A DNA stretch of 29,989 bases. Source: Silene noctiflora. Taxonomy: Eukaryota > Streptophyta > Magnoliopsida > Caryophyllales > Caryophyllaceae. The notes under the pieces are model-generated. The model worked only from the letters and a program-made list of their open reading frames with translations. It was not told the DNA's origin and did no database searches. Numbering within the stretch: the first letter of the stretch is position 1; each line of letters begins with the position of its first letter. The translations under genes and the position numbers were made by a program. Positions 11,201 through 22,654 of this stretch are shown one piece after another. The DNA lies in the NCBI GenBank assembly GCA_009801015.1, contig VHZZ01004140.1:58343-88331 (forward strand), in the 5' to 3' direction.

Positions 11201-14200
11201 AGTTACATGTTATATATGCTTGGATGATGCGTTTTTCAGAAAATTACCAGTAACAGCATACAGTGCACACAATGCAGTGAAGTCAAGAGATCTATCCTGC
11301 AGAAAAATTAAATTAAGAAAAACAATTTCATGTGTCATTTTGCCTTGTTCTAAAGATAATTACATTCTTCAAAATGAAATCATCATCAGAAAGAATGAAT
11401 GCAGTGAGAGCTGTTTGGTGAAACACAGACCAGGTGATGTATAGGGACAGAAGTAAGGGATCCGAATCTGCCATTGATGCGTCCAACAATTTCATGAACC
11501 TGGCTTGTAAGCTTTTGATCTGGTAAAATCAATATTCAGAGCACAAATTAGACTTAAGGCCAAAATTATCAAGAAAGTCAATTGGAAATTACAAATCACG
11601 ACACTATACAACGTAATGGACTATAAAGCAGTTCTATAGTCCCCTCTTAGTGGCGTTCCCACCCCATATAATTTCATTCTCACACAACACCATTGTCTTA
11701 GGTATACCGATAACTAGCAAAAAGAAGCAATTAATGTAAATTTAAGAATAAAATGAGAAAGATAAGCAAGTGCATACATTCAGGAACGTCAGTTCTTGTT
11801 GGCACAGCAATTTGCAACAAGACTACTTTATCACACCAATCTGGATTCTCCTCCAGAAACTTCTCAAAAGCAAGTATTTTCTGAGGAATACCTTTGATCA
11901 TATCAAGACGATCAACGCCTAACATAACCTGAAATATTGAAAAAGCAAATTGACTGGCAAGCGTTAGTTTCTTGATGAAGCACCTACGATACTTCTTTAA
12001 CAAATAAGGAAACAGTCCAATATCACTTGGCCGAGTATAGGGTTGATTAGGGTCTTAGGGAAATACGACTACAAAATTGGTACAAACAACCACATTCTAT
12101 CCAATTTTCACTCAAGCACCTACTGAGCTAGACGTAACAGACCGTGTGTCCAAGTGTCAGACTTGTCTATTTTATGAAAAACACCCATGTTCTGGCTTAA
12201 AAAGAAGTATCTAGTGTCAGCCCCATAATGCTTGGCTAGTATCGGACACCATACAAGATTTATTACGAAATACCATGTAAATTAGCTAGTGAGACAATTG
12301 ATCTGACACAGATCCGAACAGATGGAAAGCAGAAGTGCAGAACTAGGGTTTCCAACCTAGATAGATGTCTTGTGCACCAACCTTTCGTCCAGCAAATCTC
12401 TGTCTCAAATCCTTCATGTAATCTTGCACCTGTTGAAGCTCAACAGCTCGAGTGAACCGCTCTGAATCTATCCCAACAGGAAACTGCATTGACACAGTTA
12501 GCAGAGGCAGAAGAATCATCAAGATCAGTAGGCATAGAACAATACTGGATGAAAGGATTCATGGAATCATCCTAAGTTAACTAGAATACGTCTGTAATCT
12601 TTTTCTCTATTGTGATACATCACTTGCTTCACCTTGTATTACGGAATATAAAAATATTAAAATTGGGGAATCATCATCCGCTTACCGCTGCAACTCTTGT
12701 AAGTCTCCCTTGATTGTCTACTCCTTCAAGTGTACCTTCTACTCCCAGGATTCTAGTACAAGCACTAACAAAATGTCTTGCGTAGTCATATGTGTGAAAC
12801 CTGCCAGGGAAAATCCACCAATCACTAGATGCCATATTTGTGGATAAACTGATGCTAATATTCCAAGATTGTGTGATACAATTGGTGACCTTCAGTTCAG
12901 ATACATACATATCGCAAATAATCCCAAGTTTGAATGAGTCACATAATATTGCACATTTGCAGTCTTAGTGTTGAAAAAGAGCAGTAAGGGTCGGCAACAA
13001 GGTGAAGGCGAGGCCTATGCACAGTCTCACAATAGTTTTGCAAACAAACTTGGAACTTTAGAAAAAACCAACACCCCTTTTGTTTAGAAAGGGATAACAT
13101 GTAATAAGGTGAAATTTTGGATAAAGGAAAAGCAGAAGAAAAACTATAGAGTTAGTGATGCGCGTTTCTCTTGTTGTGCTTGGGTGTGTCTTATACTCTT
13201 ATGTACATGCGACTCACTGCGCCTTACACCTAGACTCACTATTTACAAAACTAACATTGTAGTCATTTCACCTTCTACAACTCCATTAGTTTCTTCATTA
13301 GCCCTTGGCTGACTTCGACGCCATGAAAATTACCGTCATATATTGCAGCCTCCATACATCACCAACTCCAATCTTCGGACCTAACTCTCTTATGTCCTCT
13401 TACATTGATCAAACCCTAAACCAAAAATAATGTCATCTCTACCATCTCAAGAGTAGTTCTCTCTTTAACTGCAGTTATTAATTTCATTTGGAAGTATCTT
13501 CAAACCTGGGATGAAAAAGGGTCGAGGTCGAATTGTCATTAATAATTGATACTAAAGGATAAAGTTCAAACTTTTCTTAACTTCTGCTAAATTCAGCGAA
13601 TAACAATCCTCAAGTGTAACTACATATAATATTGGTTGAAGATAGTTGATTGAATTTATACCAGAGTTCCATTTTTGCAATTGTGAACTGATACTAAGGG
13701 ACGGAAATGCACGACTCATTTTTTGCCACACAAGAAAAAGAAAGAGAGCAAAACAAAGGAGATTTATAAAATTGGAAGCAAATGAAGGGAGCTTAAGGGA
13801 AAAGGGAAAAAAACAAGATAAGCGGGAAATAACAGAAAAAGGAAGGAAATGGTGCCACACTACGTTTTCAATAATAGGAAAAATGATCAATTCAGATCGG
13901 GTGCAATATTGTGTAACTCACTCAAACTTGGGAACATTTCTCAACTTCAGAATAATATCAAAAGAACAGCAATACGTAATCATTTTGCTCTATATTTGGC
14001 CTCGAACATTGAAAGGCTATCATGGTAACACATGAGGCACAGAAGGATCAGCATTAAAGATCATCCCACCCTTCCAAATTACAGAGCTTTAGAAAATTCA
14101 TTCTGCAAGATTAAACCAGGAAACGAAAACTTATCCAAGTATGTGTAGGATTTGGCAGGACTCAATTACTTAGATACAGGACCGTCCTAAACTGAGTATA

Positions 14201-16456
14201 TGGGTGTGGGAATAAGTTACAAACCAAAAAAAAGAGATGAACAAGAGACATAACAGTATAACACGTTCCACCAAACAATTGCATTTTAATTACAAACGAA
14301 GCCAAGATGATCATGACCTCATGCCTGGTACGGTAAGCACCAGACAACCTTTAGATGACAGCTGTAATTCGCTTCTTGAAAATTTGCGGAGTTCTTAGTG
14401 CTATCAGATTGAAGGCAGTGTGATACTCTATACTATCTAAACAATCCGTCATTTCATTTATTGGACTACAGTTTTCCGTAGAATAAAAACTCCTAATCAA
14501 GAACAAATCTACCTTTTCAACTGAACTTTTGCCTCGTTCTATATTTGTCTGTAAGTTCTGTAACTCTTGCACATCTCCCTAGACCTTTTAACATACTTAG
14601 CAGGTTCTCATTTAGTTCTAACAGATAGCTCATTATGACAAATTATCTGAAATCGTAAAGCCAGAATCTCTTTTACAATCTCCGTTCCAAATCCAACACT
14701 ACCCATTAACACCCTATCACTTTCATCTTTATAGAGCAGACAAGACACACTGAGTTCGCTGTAAAATACTTCACATTCAAAGTGAACAATAACCCATTGT
14801 CCCAATTTTCATTGAGTATGTCAAAAGATAGAATAAAGTTAAAATAATTACCCAACTATGTCGGCTGAGAGAACAGATCTCAACAACTGTGATCGTGAAG
14901 GCAACGTCCTGACTATCTCCGAGGATGGAAAAGGTGTGTGCAAAAACCAGCCAACTTTCATTGCACTGTCGTATTCTTTCAGAAATTGTGGAAGATACAT
15001 CAAGTGATAATCATGGCACCAAACTACATCACCTTCATTGTAATGCTTGCACACAACATCAGCAAATCCCTGGTTTGCGTTCCTGTAAGCATCAAATTGA
15101 GACTGAATGCCTCGAGTAGTTGCAAGACGATCTTCTTGGGGAAGCCCAAAGTAATGCAATAGAGGCCACAATATTTTGTTGCAGTAACCATTGTAATACT
15201 GATGAAAAGTTTCTTCATCAAGAAAAACTGGGATGCACTTCTGCATCCAATAAACAGCCTTAATGAGAAATGTTACGCCTCCTCCATTTCATTTATATTG
15301 TCTTCTTTGACTTTGTTCGCCACAAGATGTCGACTTTGACTGATATTTCTCACAATATACCAGACTTACAACTCTTTAAAATGATAAAGTGACAATAGTT
15401 GTTTTGATAAATCACAACATAAGAAATTTACATTGTATTGCTATTTATATTTCAAGAGATCAATGGTCAATTTTGACATCGGTTGATGGTTGACCACCAA
15501 AGTTTAATGGGGAACATGAACTTGGGATGGTTGTAGTAACTAGTAACATGTCCGACGAACAATTTAGTACGAGTGTAAGAAAGCAGGAAGTATAAGTTTT
15601 GATGTCTAAGAAAATAGATGAGTTCACCTTTTCAGCCAAGGCTTTAGTGAGTGATTGCTTTCCAACTTCATCAGGTACATTTACCCCAGCCCAACCAATC
15701 CATCTTGCGTCTAAATCTTCCAAACCTTTGTAATAAGAGAACCCGACAGATTCAATGCAGAATATCAAAATCTGTCACTGAAGTTGCAAAGCATTCTAAT
15801 ATCCAGGATTTTAGTAATTTGCGACAAATCAGGATGACACTAAAATGCATCAGTAATCAGCCTTCTAAAATAAGAACCCATAAAGGGACATATTCATGAT
15901 ATTTCAGCAAGCTATATGGCCTCCGAATCTTTCAAAGCATTGAGAAAACTGAAAAGAACCCAAAGTTATTAACTTTCTACGTCAGGGGTAATAACTTCGG
16001 GTTCTTTTCACAAAGCTTTGAAAGATTTGTGATAGGTACTATTGGATAACAGCAAACAACGTCAATGATTAGCTTTTTAAATTAAGCAATTAAAGATATC
16101 GAAGACTTCAATATACGGCAGCAGTTAAAGATTCAGTACTCACCCGAAAGTGCACTAACAAGACCCCCTACACTAATCTCTAACTGCCAAGAATCTTTGC
16201 CTTTCCTAGTCGCAGAAACCGGAAGCCTATTAGCTACCACCAGCAATTTCTGTTTACATCGATTACTTGACGTTGTAGCTTCTGAAATCCTTTCAGGGTG
16301 TTCTTCCTGATAGCTAAACACACAATTGTCGCCCTCGTTAAAGAATATATCTCCCCCATACTGATCACCTCCTCGAATACTTCGGCCCCCTATATGATGA
16401 TAGTAGTTATGAAACTGTTTCACCTCCTTTTCACTAATTATCCCACTCATTGTCAT
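8273..16456 (-). CDS. TPS1: Class I trehalose-6-phosphate synthase (TPS1 type), 17 coding exons
   Basis: Makes trehalose-6-phosphate from UDP-glucose and glucose-6-phosphate, a sugar signal in plants. Exons in transcript order: 16144-16456, 15628-15725, 14852-15240, 12686-12800, 12382-12483, 11778-11928, 11431-11519, 11248-11296, 11062-11162, 10779-10966, 10132-10249, 9785-9961, 9592-9714, 9267-9354, 8921-9051, 8719-8817 and 8273-8638. All junctions are GT-AG and in phase; the sum is 2697 bases, 898 residues. The GT20 synthase domain begins near residue 70 with ANRLPVS (R77), then HQYYNGYCN and W162, CHDYHL (D214, H216), [10 protein letters not shown] (R346, K351) and [10 protein letters not shown] (D445, E453); all expected active-site residues are present. 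The C-terminal phosphatase-like domain has LGFNATLT (571-578) where active phosphatases have an Asp-x-Asp motif, so it should be catalytically dead, as in Arabidopsis TPS1. The start at 16456 is fixed by two in-frame TAG codons just before it. Residues 1-69 lack the Leu/Arg-rich motif of Arabidopsis TPS1, so it could be closer to the TPS2-4 branch. Confidence 0.93.
10557..10582. repeat. 26-base A run in a TPS intron
   Basis: An unbroken run of 26 A on the plus strand (T in the transcript) in the intron between the exons at 10779-10966 and 10132-10249. Its length in the assembly may be inexact, since such runs are error-prone. Confidence 0.9.
12801..14851 (-). other. TPS1: Large 2.05-kb TPS intron
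   Basis: The longest intron of the TPS gene, between the exons ending at 14852 and starting at 12800. Frames of 112-129 codons occur on both strands near 13552-14035, but they overlap each other and show no family motif. I see no intact transposon inside; a gcgccttacacctag word near 13219 is a common plant low-complexity texture. Confidence 0.7.
15274..15538. mobile_element. Stowaway-type MITE in a TPS intron
   Basis: Begins at ta-cgcctcctccatttcat and ends at atgaacttgggatggttgta-gta. The ends are imperfect inverted repeats (cctcctcc-atttcat against ccatcccaagttcat, then cccatt and actttg in both) flanked by TA, the target site of Tc1/mariner-related Stowaway MITEs. About 265 bases, no coding capacity. 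A diverged stretch with the same middle words (tttacattgtat, then gtcaa and tgaca) occurs in the last PPR intron near 6770-6915. Confidence 0.5.
15926..16029. repeat. Long hairpin in the first TPS coding intron
   Basis: The left arm (aatctttcaaagc, later gaaaagaacccaaagttatta) pairs with the right arm (taataacttcgggttctttt, then gctttgaaagatt). The arms are about 40 bases each with one mismatch in the long block and a 7-base insertion in the left arm. The loop is roughly 19 bases. Confidence 0.75.
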
Positions 16457-17135
16457 CTACTACCACCTGAAACTACTAGCATATTCGCGAAATGCTATCA
16501 AACCTGCAATTTTTAGGCACAGAGTTCAATTCAATAACCCATATCTACAATAATGAGACGGTCTTGCACGTGAGACCAACCAAATCTTTATACATGTATT
16601 CTCCATTAGTGGCCATTTGGGTTACAGAGTAGGTCTCACGTGTAAGACCGTCTCATATACTCGTACATTGTTATACGTGCACTCAAATAACACAGACTCA
16701 TAATCAAATCAACAATGTAGTTCTTTTTTATTTGCATAATGACATAATTAATGGAAATAATGCAAATCATCACCATAGCTAAAAAAGAAAACAAATTGAA
16801 TCATGGGTTTCATGCATTTAATTTAACTGAAGAAACATAAATAAATTACCATCCAAGGAATTCGACAAAGATAACAAAATGGCTAAGAATTCAGCAAATT
16901 TGGTAACAAAAAAAAAATACAATTCATCAAATTAAGCATACATTTCCATGAATTAAACATTTTACCTAACCTTGTGAAGATTGGTGATTTGGAATTTTGA
17001 TTGATCGTCAAAATATGACTGTTTTTTTTTTCTGTTTGCTATATTCTGCGGATCAACAATGTGAATATGAAGAATGGATTTTTTAATTTGAAAGTGACGG
17101 AGGGTCGTTGGCCCAAGGTTGGCCATTTTGGCCAT
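16457..17135 (-). promoter_or_regulatory. TPS1: Probable 5' untranslated exon and intron of the TPS gene
   Basis: On the minus strand an acceptor ttgcag|gtttgatagc near 16506 lies upstream of the start codon, and matching donors (ag|gtaaaatg or acaag|gttagg) lie near 16963-16975. This suggests a leader exon above about 16970 and a leader intron of about 460 bases. Without transcripts the start site is unknown. Confidence 0.4.
16554..16655. mobile_element. Short MITE with 24-base inverted ends (gagacggtct family)
   Basis: tgagacggtcttgcacgtga at 16554 is matched inverted by tcacgtgtaagaccgtctca ending at 16655, about 102 bases in all. Related half-sites occur near 17150-17216, 19610-19650 and 29878-29930. 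It lies in the leader region of the TPS gene, probably in the leader intron. Confidence 0.65.
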
Positions 17136-18060
17136 GCAACTGAACGCAATGCGTCTCATATAGTGAGTCATATACTTGTTGTTCGGTATCTTACCGTAAA
17201 ACCGTCTCACAATTACATAATAACGTAAATATACATTTTGAAATAACACAATTAATTTTTTCCAAGGTTAAAATTCATAAATCTTGAGCATGTTATTGAT
17301 TCGACTCAACTTGCTGGGTCAAATGTGACCTTATATTAAATGAAAATATAAAAGATACACTACGGGTATAAAAACGAGAAAAATGATCCAATGTTACTAT
17401 GTTAGTATCTATTTATACCAAATTTTATAAGACATAAATATTGTTAAAACATTTATATTTAAAATTTGATTTAATTTTTTAAAAATAATTCACAATTTTA
17501 AAAATGTTAAAATAAATGTACTAGAAATGATTTCTAATCCGTATTTTAGCTCAACTTGGAGAAGTTTAATCTTACCACCAGTATTAACTATCCCGTACAA
17601 GACTACAATCTGACTCCAAACCGTCCGACCTGCTTGATAAGTTTACCTTTACAAAGTTAGGGTAGACACTAACCTTGGAAGTTGGAACTCCACAATCCCA
17701 AAACCCCAAATAATGGATCAAGAAAAGTTAAATCCCGACTCTTTACTAACAGACAAATTCCAAATTCGATATAATCCGAATTATTATAAACTTATAATTC
17801 AACAGCCAACCCGAATGACCTAATTGTCACCTACATCATAAACTAACGTGAAACCCTAACTTGTTATTACAGGACAGACTCCAAACCCAATCTAATCTAA
17901 TTCAACACGTTATAACTTTTAATCGACCTATAACTCATCCGAGTGAACCTAATTGCCACCTCCCATAGACTAACCTTAAACCCCCACCAACCCACAATCC
18001 CAAAACCCCAAACCATGGATCAACCTTGAATCCTTGATCATCATCCCACATTCCCAAACA
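17136..18060. other. Intergenic region between the divergent TPS and two-exon genes
   Basis: Holds the promoters of both flanking genes. The part nearest 18060 has repeated words: cacaatcccaaaaccccaaa precedes atggatcaa at both about 17692 and 17994, and cctaattg(t/c)cacct occurs near 17819 and 17949. A four-codon upstream frame (Met-Asp-Gln-Pro-stop) begins at 18015, just before the ATG at 18061. No clear TATA box was found. Confidence 0.45.
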
Positions 18061-19408
18061 ATGTCACCTCCAAAACCAACCCTAACCACCTTCCTAACCC
18101 TCCTCCTCCTCCTAACCCACCAAATCCACCAAACCACAGCCTACATAACCCTAACCCAAATCCGAACCCTAATCTCCCTCTCCCACTCCCTCTCAACCCG
18201 GGTCGCAAACCTCCGTCAATCCCGGGGCGACATCTCGGGTGCCCGCCGGGCCGAACTCATCGCCTCAAAGCTCCATATTGGCCTGGGCCTTAGATTCTGG
18301 CCCACCGCCCTCTCCATGGGCTGGGATTACCTCAGAAATTACGCTTGGCGTGATGCGCTGTCGTTTCGTGACGCTGTTGGTTTCGCTGCTGACGTCAACG
18401 AGTTGCTTAGTTCGCTCACTGAGTTGACTCGGTTGAGGTCTGATTCTGAACGTGCTGCTTGGGTTGCTGATAATTACCGTTTTGTCCTTCGGGTTTCGAC
18501 GTCGCTGTTTACTCGCTTGCTCTCTATCTTCACCAAATCTGTGAGTTTTCTTTCGTCTTATACATCGACCTTATAATAGCTTATTCACACCGGAATGTGT
18601 TAATTAGGTAGTACTCATTCCGTCCCAATTATTTATTTATCTTTGATACCCCCGTCCCAATTAGGTAGTACTCCCGTCCCAATTATTTGTTTATCTTTGA
18701 TATAAATAGGCGGAAAGAATAGAAAAGTTAAACAAATAACTGAGACGAGTGTGGTAATATCTTTGATATAAATATCTCGTGTAAAGAATAATAAAAGGTA
18801 AACAACTAATTAGGACGGATGTGGCAATATATTAACATGAAATGGTTTGTGAAAATTAAAAATTAGCTGCGACATTTGCTTTTGACACAAATATTAAGTC
18901 GTGAGAGTATGCACGAAAACATAATTGAAATACTTCCTCCGTCTCAATCATTTATTTATCCGTTGTGAGAGGTATTTTAATCTAAGTTAAGCAAATGATT
19001 GGGATGGAGGGAGTAGAAATGTAGCAATATGCTAAATAAGGAAAACGTTGTAGTTCTAGTGAATACGAAATAGTACTAATTAGTTCATTGAGACAATAAA
19101 TTGGGACTAAGGCTAGTTATGGTAAAAACAATAAGGTGTGAAATAGTTGTCGAAATTGAGAAGAGTTTGATTTCGGAAGTAGGGACGTGGGAGATTAATG
19201 TTGGGAGATAGAGTATGATGTGAAAAATGGAATTATGATGATGCAGGGACCGGTAAGAGAGTTTGTGGAGACATTGCAGAAGGAGATGCAGGGTGATTTT
19301 CTCAAGGATTGTCTTGAGGTGGGTTTTAATGATTTGAAGGGTGTCGCTCATATTTTGAAGGATTTAGCATCTCAATATACAGATTATGATCCTAAGCAGG
19401 AGCTATGA
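18061..19408 (+). CDS. Unrecognised plant protein with signal-peptide-like N-terminus, two exons
   Basis: Exons 18061-18540 and 19247-19408 join in phase 0 (donor tct|gtgagt, acceptor gatgcag|gga) and encode 213 residues. The first 27 or so residues are Thr/Leu-rich with a LTLLLLLTH core, fitting a secretory signal peptide or membrane anchor. The body is alpha-helical in character: ISLSHSLSTRVANLRQSRGD, RRAELIASKL, GWDYLRNYAWRDA and VREFVETLQKEMQGDFLKDC, ending in LKDLASQYTDYDPKQEL. I recall similar uncharacterised plant proteins ending in a comparable LKD-LA block but cannot name the family. The first exon is far more GC-rich than its surroundings, with telomere-like ccctaaccc words in the signal-peptide codons. 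The ATG at 18061 is preferred; the open frame extends upstream without another ATG. Confidence 0.72.
18609..18826. mobile_element. Compound Stowaway-type MITE with doubled ends
   Basis: Two left-type ends (ccgtcccaattatttatttatc near 18620 and the same word with gttt near 18673) and two right-type ends (aaacaaataactgagacgag near 18731, then aaacaactaattaggacgga near 18799) lie in order. Such cgtcccaattatttgtttat ends typify Stowaway MITEs. This looks like one element inserted in, or partly duplicated with, another, within the intron. Confidence 0.5.
18931..19015. mobile_element. 85-base Stowaway MITE
   Basis: ta-cttcctccgtctcaatcatt at the left is matched inverted by aatgattgggatggaggga-gta at the right, with flanking TA dinucleotides. 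The ctccctccgt-type end is the usual Stowaway signature. It lies in the intron of the two-exon gene. Confidence 0.75.
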
Positions 19409-20746
19409 TTACTCTAGTTTGGGCCAGGTATGTATGATGGAATTTTGCAAATGAGAATTGTCTTTGTGATGTAAATGAATGTTCAGAAATACGGGGTATA
19501 ATGTGATTTTGGCTTAATGAGTACCGTGTCTATGTGATGTAAGTGAATGTTCACTTGTTCAGCAATCGTGTTCAGCCTATAAGCTATTCTTTCGTTCGAT
19601 TCACATTTGAGACCGCCTCATACAAAACCTATTGTTTATTTGAGACGGTCTTACATGTTAGTCGAAGTAACAAACCATAGATGAGATCGTCTAATTGTAA
19701 ACACTTTTTTTTGTGTGGCAAGCAATTGTATCTTAATTATGACCTCTTTGGATACCTTTTTTAAATATGACATGGTGAAAGGTTCTAATTATAATTAGTT
19801 CGAGTAGCATAGAATGTTAGTGAAATGTTTGTTTGAGCTGAAAGTCACCTGCTTGACGGAGTGTTTAGAATCTTCCCCTTCGATATGTGATTATTCAACA
19901 TAAACATACGACTATACATATGGAAAAGGGAACCATGTTAGGATATGTTCAGCAGAGCTTATCAAGTATCGGTAATGTTGTCTTAAATAGTTTGTAGACA
20001 TTATGGAATGTCTTGATTTCAAAGCTTACCGGAGACTTAGTATCAGGGACAGTTTAGTGTTATTAGCTTAGCGAATTCCAGAGCTAATTGGAGTTACCTT
20101 GTCTGCTATGCATTTTGTCGTAATTAATTTTCAAGGACATGTACTTTTTCTGCTCACGGAGTTGAATGACAAGAAATGGTAAGAGTTTTCTAAGTAGATC
20201 ATACAGGACAAACATCTCCAGTTGAGGAAATGTTTTGTACATCCTACCCCACTTATCTTCTATAGGCAGGATCATTTAAGTCACTAGCTAATGGAATTGT
20301 TTAATGGACGCCATCATGCCGACACCATTTGCTTGTTGGTTGAATGAAGTTCATTGCAGCTGGATGTAGTAGAACCTAATTGTATCAGTATAACTAACAA
20401 CGTTGTTCATCGGGTTTGTATGTTTGCACCTCCTGATAGATTTTAATGGCTTCAAAAGACACGTCTTTATGTCGAATGTTAGTACGGGAAGTATTTACTC
20501 TCGTACCCTGAATTCATTTTGGCATAGTGCTCAGTTTAGGACACACTTCACTTTTCTGTTTGAATTCAGTGAGCAGAGAAACCTGAGATAGTATTTGTCA
20601 GTCTTGCTTCTCTGAAAAAGTAACCTGAAGTCAGTCTGTTTAATGTTAAAACAACAAAAACGAAGCTTTAGTCCCAAACTGACTTTGGTGTAGGCTAAGT
20701 TTACTGGATAATCAGTTACTGATTTGCGAGAGAAAAACTCGACAAT

Positions 20747-20815
20747 AGCAGTGGCGGATTTAGAGGGGGCTAGCAGGGGTGCTCGTCCCTGCTAAAATTT
20801 GTCCCAGACCCTGCA
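20747..20815 (+). mobile_element. hAT-like element end fragment
   Basis: cagtggcggatttagagggg followed by gctagcaggggtgctcgtcc resembles the end of plant hAT-type elements (cagtggcgga). The inverted partner is not seen nearby, so it is a fragment. Confidence 0.35.
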
Positions 20816-21179
20816 ATTTGACATGAGAATGAATAAGGTGATCTAGGTAATCTAGAAAGAACAATAAATATAACATGTGGTAGGTGTTGTAGGATTGAAT
20901 TGGATGCTGGGTGAAAGCTATGCAAACTTGGGTTCCACTATTTGGTCTTCTTTACTTTATTTCTTAAAGTCACATGCTTTTAAATGCTGATGTTGATCTA
21001 TAGTTGTATACTCATCCTTGTATTCTTCGCAATCCTGAGATTAAATTCAATGGCCATAGAACCATCAACCATGCCATTATCTGTATGCTGTTTTCCCTTG
21101 AATGCTTTATGGATAGGCACCAATTATCTCTATTGGGGAGGAATGGAGAATAATAGACGTGTTTCGCTTGGTCATCTGT

Positions 21180-21437
21180 TCTCGCGTGGTGTACCTGTAC
21201 CTTGAATGTCACCTTACTTTTACATCTATGAATTTCTGTTTCGAGGCTTGAATCCACGAAATAGGCTAATTTCCGCGGATTGAAATTGTACCTGTTTGCT
21301 CCTAACTAATTTTTATATGAATATTCTCGCTTGGTGTTACCTTGAATGTATATCTATATTTATATGAATCTCTGTTTCGAGAGTTAGATTCGTGAAAGTG
21401 GCTAATTTTGTGGACAAGTTGTACTTATTTGCTCCTT
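21180..21437 (+). repeat. Imperfect direct repeat, about 110-125 bases per copy
   Basis: Copy one (about 21180-21303) and copy two (about 21328-21437) share, in order, the words cttgaatgt, tatgaat, tctgtttcgag, gtggctaatt or aggctaatt, ttgtac and tttgctcc. A third tail copy (cctatttgctcctaa) follows at 21527. Confidence 0.5.
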
Positions 21438-22654
21438 TTTTTTTTGGTGTATTGGGAGGCACAAGAGCGATTTTGCTATGAGCACTACGTCTCATGATCT
21501 TACCAACTAAGTTGACATTTGCGTACCTATTTGCTCCTAAATCAGAAGGATTGACATTGGATTTCAATATGGGTCCGTGTGCGACTAAGATCGATCTAGA
21601 TCATAAAATTCCAGTCCTTTTTGAACCCGATATGTATGCACGAAAAGCTCATTCTTGGTCGGTCTTAACTCGGACTGCATTACTCTCACAAATTATTAAT
21701 TATAAAATATGAAAATAAATGGTAAACTTAGTTAATTTCAACTAGAGCCAAAGATGAGCTCCATAGTTTCTAAGCCGGTACAAATTTTAATTTCTTAGAA
21801 TTAATGTGTGTTGAGTTAAACCAACCCCAAATCCCTCGATTTCATCTAAGCCTAGCAAACAGGTCAGTCGTAGCTTGGAGGTGCGTATTTCGGGTTAATG
21901 TGGATCGGCTAGGGTCATTTTGGGTTTTGGCTCTATTTCGGGCATGTTGTTTCTGATCAACCGAGCAAGTCAGCAAGGTCATTTTGGTACAATTACACCT
22001 GTTTATAAATGAATTCCTTTATAAATTAGTTTGGTAATTAATATTTTTTATTTTAATGGAAAATATATCAAGTGTGATTTCAAATTAATCACTTCCAAAT
22101 CATCAATTCGAGTTATTTGTGTTTGAGTCATTTTTGGGTTGAGTAGTTTTGAATTGGGTCATTACAGGTCGGAGGTTAAGTTTTGGTTTGGTCGTGGGAT
22201 TCAGCAATTCAGGCCATCAGGTCTTAGATCGGTCTTTTTGAGCTGGATCGATCAAATCGGTTCAAATTTATCGAGTTTAATACTCTGTTAATATATTTGA
22301 GCTCGAGTTTAGAGGCCGAATTAGTAATCAGCTGCCATGTCCACAGACCACAGTCCACCCTACGTTGAAAGCTACAAGATGTATTGGAGACTTTTAGGGA
22401 CGACCATTTACGATGGGGTCAGGTCAACTATTAAATCAACGGGGGATCCAGCTCTGTTCCAGTGCAATATAATTTTGCCGTCAATTAATTGCACAAATAA
22501 TAACCAATCTTAGACAACTTAATCATATACGTGCATGGCATGCATGTTACTTCTTCCTTGTATTTTGTCAGCTACTGCATTTAATTTCTTGCCCAACTAA
22601 CTACCTACTTTAAACGGTTCTCCATGCAAACTGCTTTATTGGAAATTAGACCGG

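Larger units (their letters stand above)
19409..22654. other. Gene-poor region with transposon traces
   Basis: Downstream of the two-exon gene. Traces seen: a gagacggtct half-element near 19608-19650, a hAT-like end at 20747, and a direct repeat at 21180-21437. Short frames near 20084-20275 (-) and 21048-21205 (+) have no family motif and no matching splice partners. No gene is supported. Confidence 0.5.

Noticed and set aside
13552..14035. Open frames of 112 (-) and 129 (+) codons
   Set aside because: They overlap each other on opposite strands within the largest TPS intron, have no family motif and no splice partners.
14925..15162. Plus-strand frames of 64-74 codons
   Set aside because: Antisense shadows of the large TPS exon 14852-15240.
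18085..18170. Telomere-like ccctaaccc words
   Set aside because: They are irregular and fall inside Thr/Leu/Pro codons of the signal peptide, so they are coding composition rather than an interstitial telomere array.
20984..21257. Short frames on both strands
   Set aside because: They overlap a decayed direct repeat and show no motif, splice structure or promoter.
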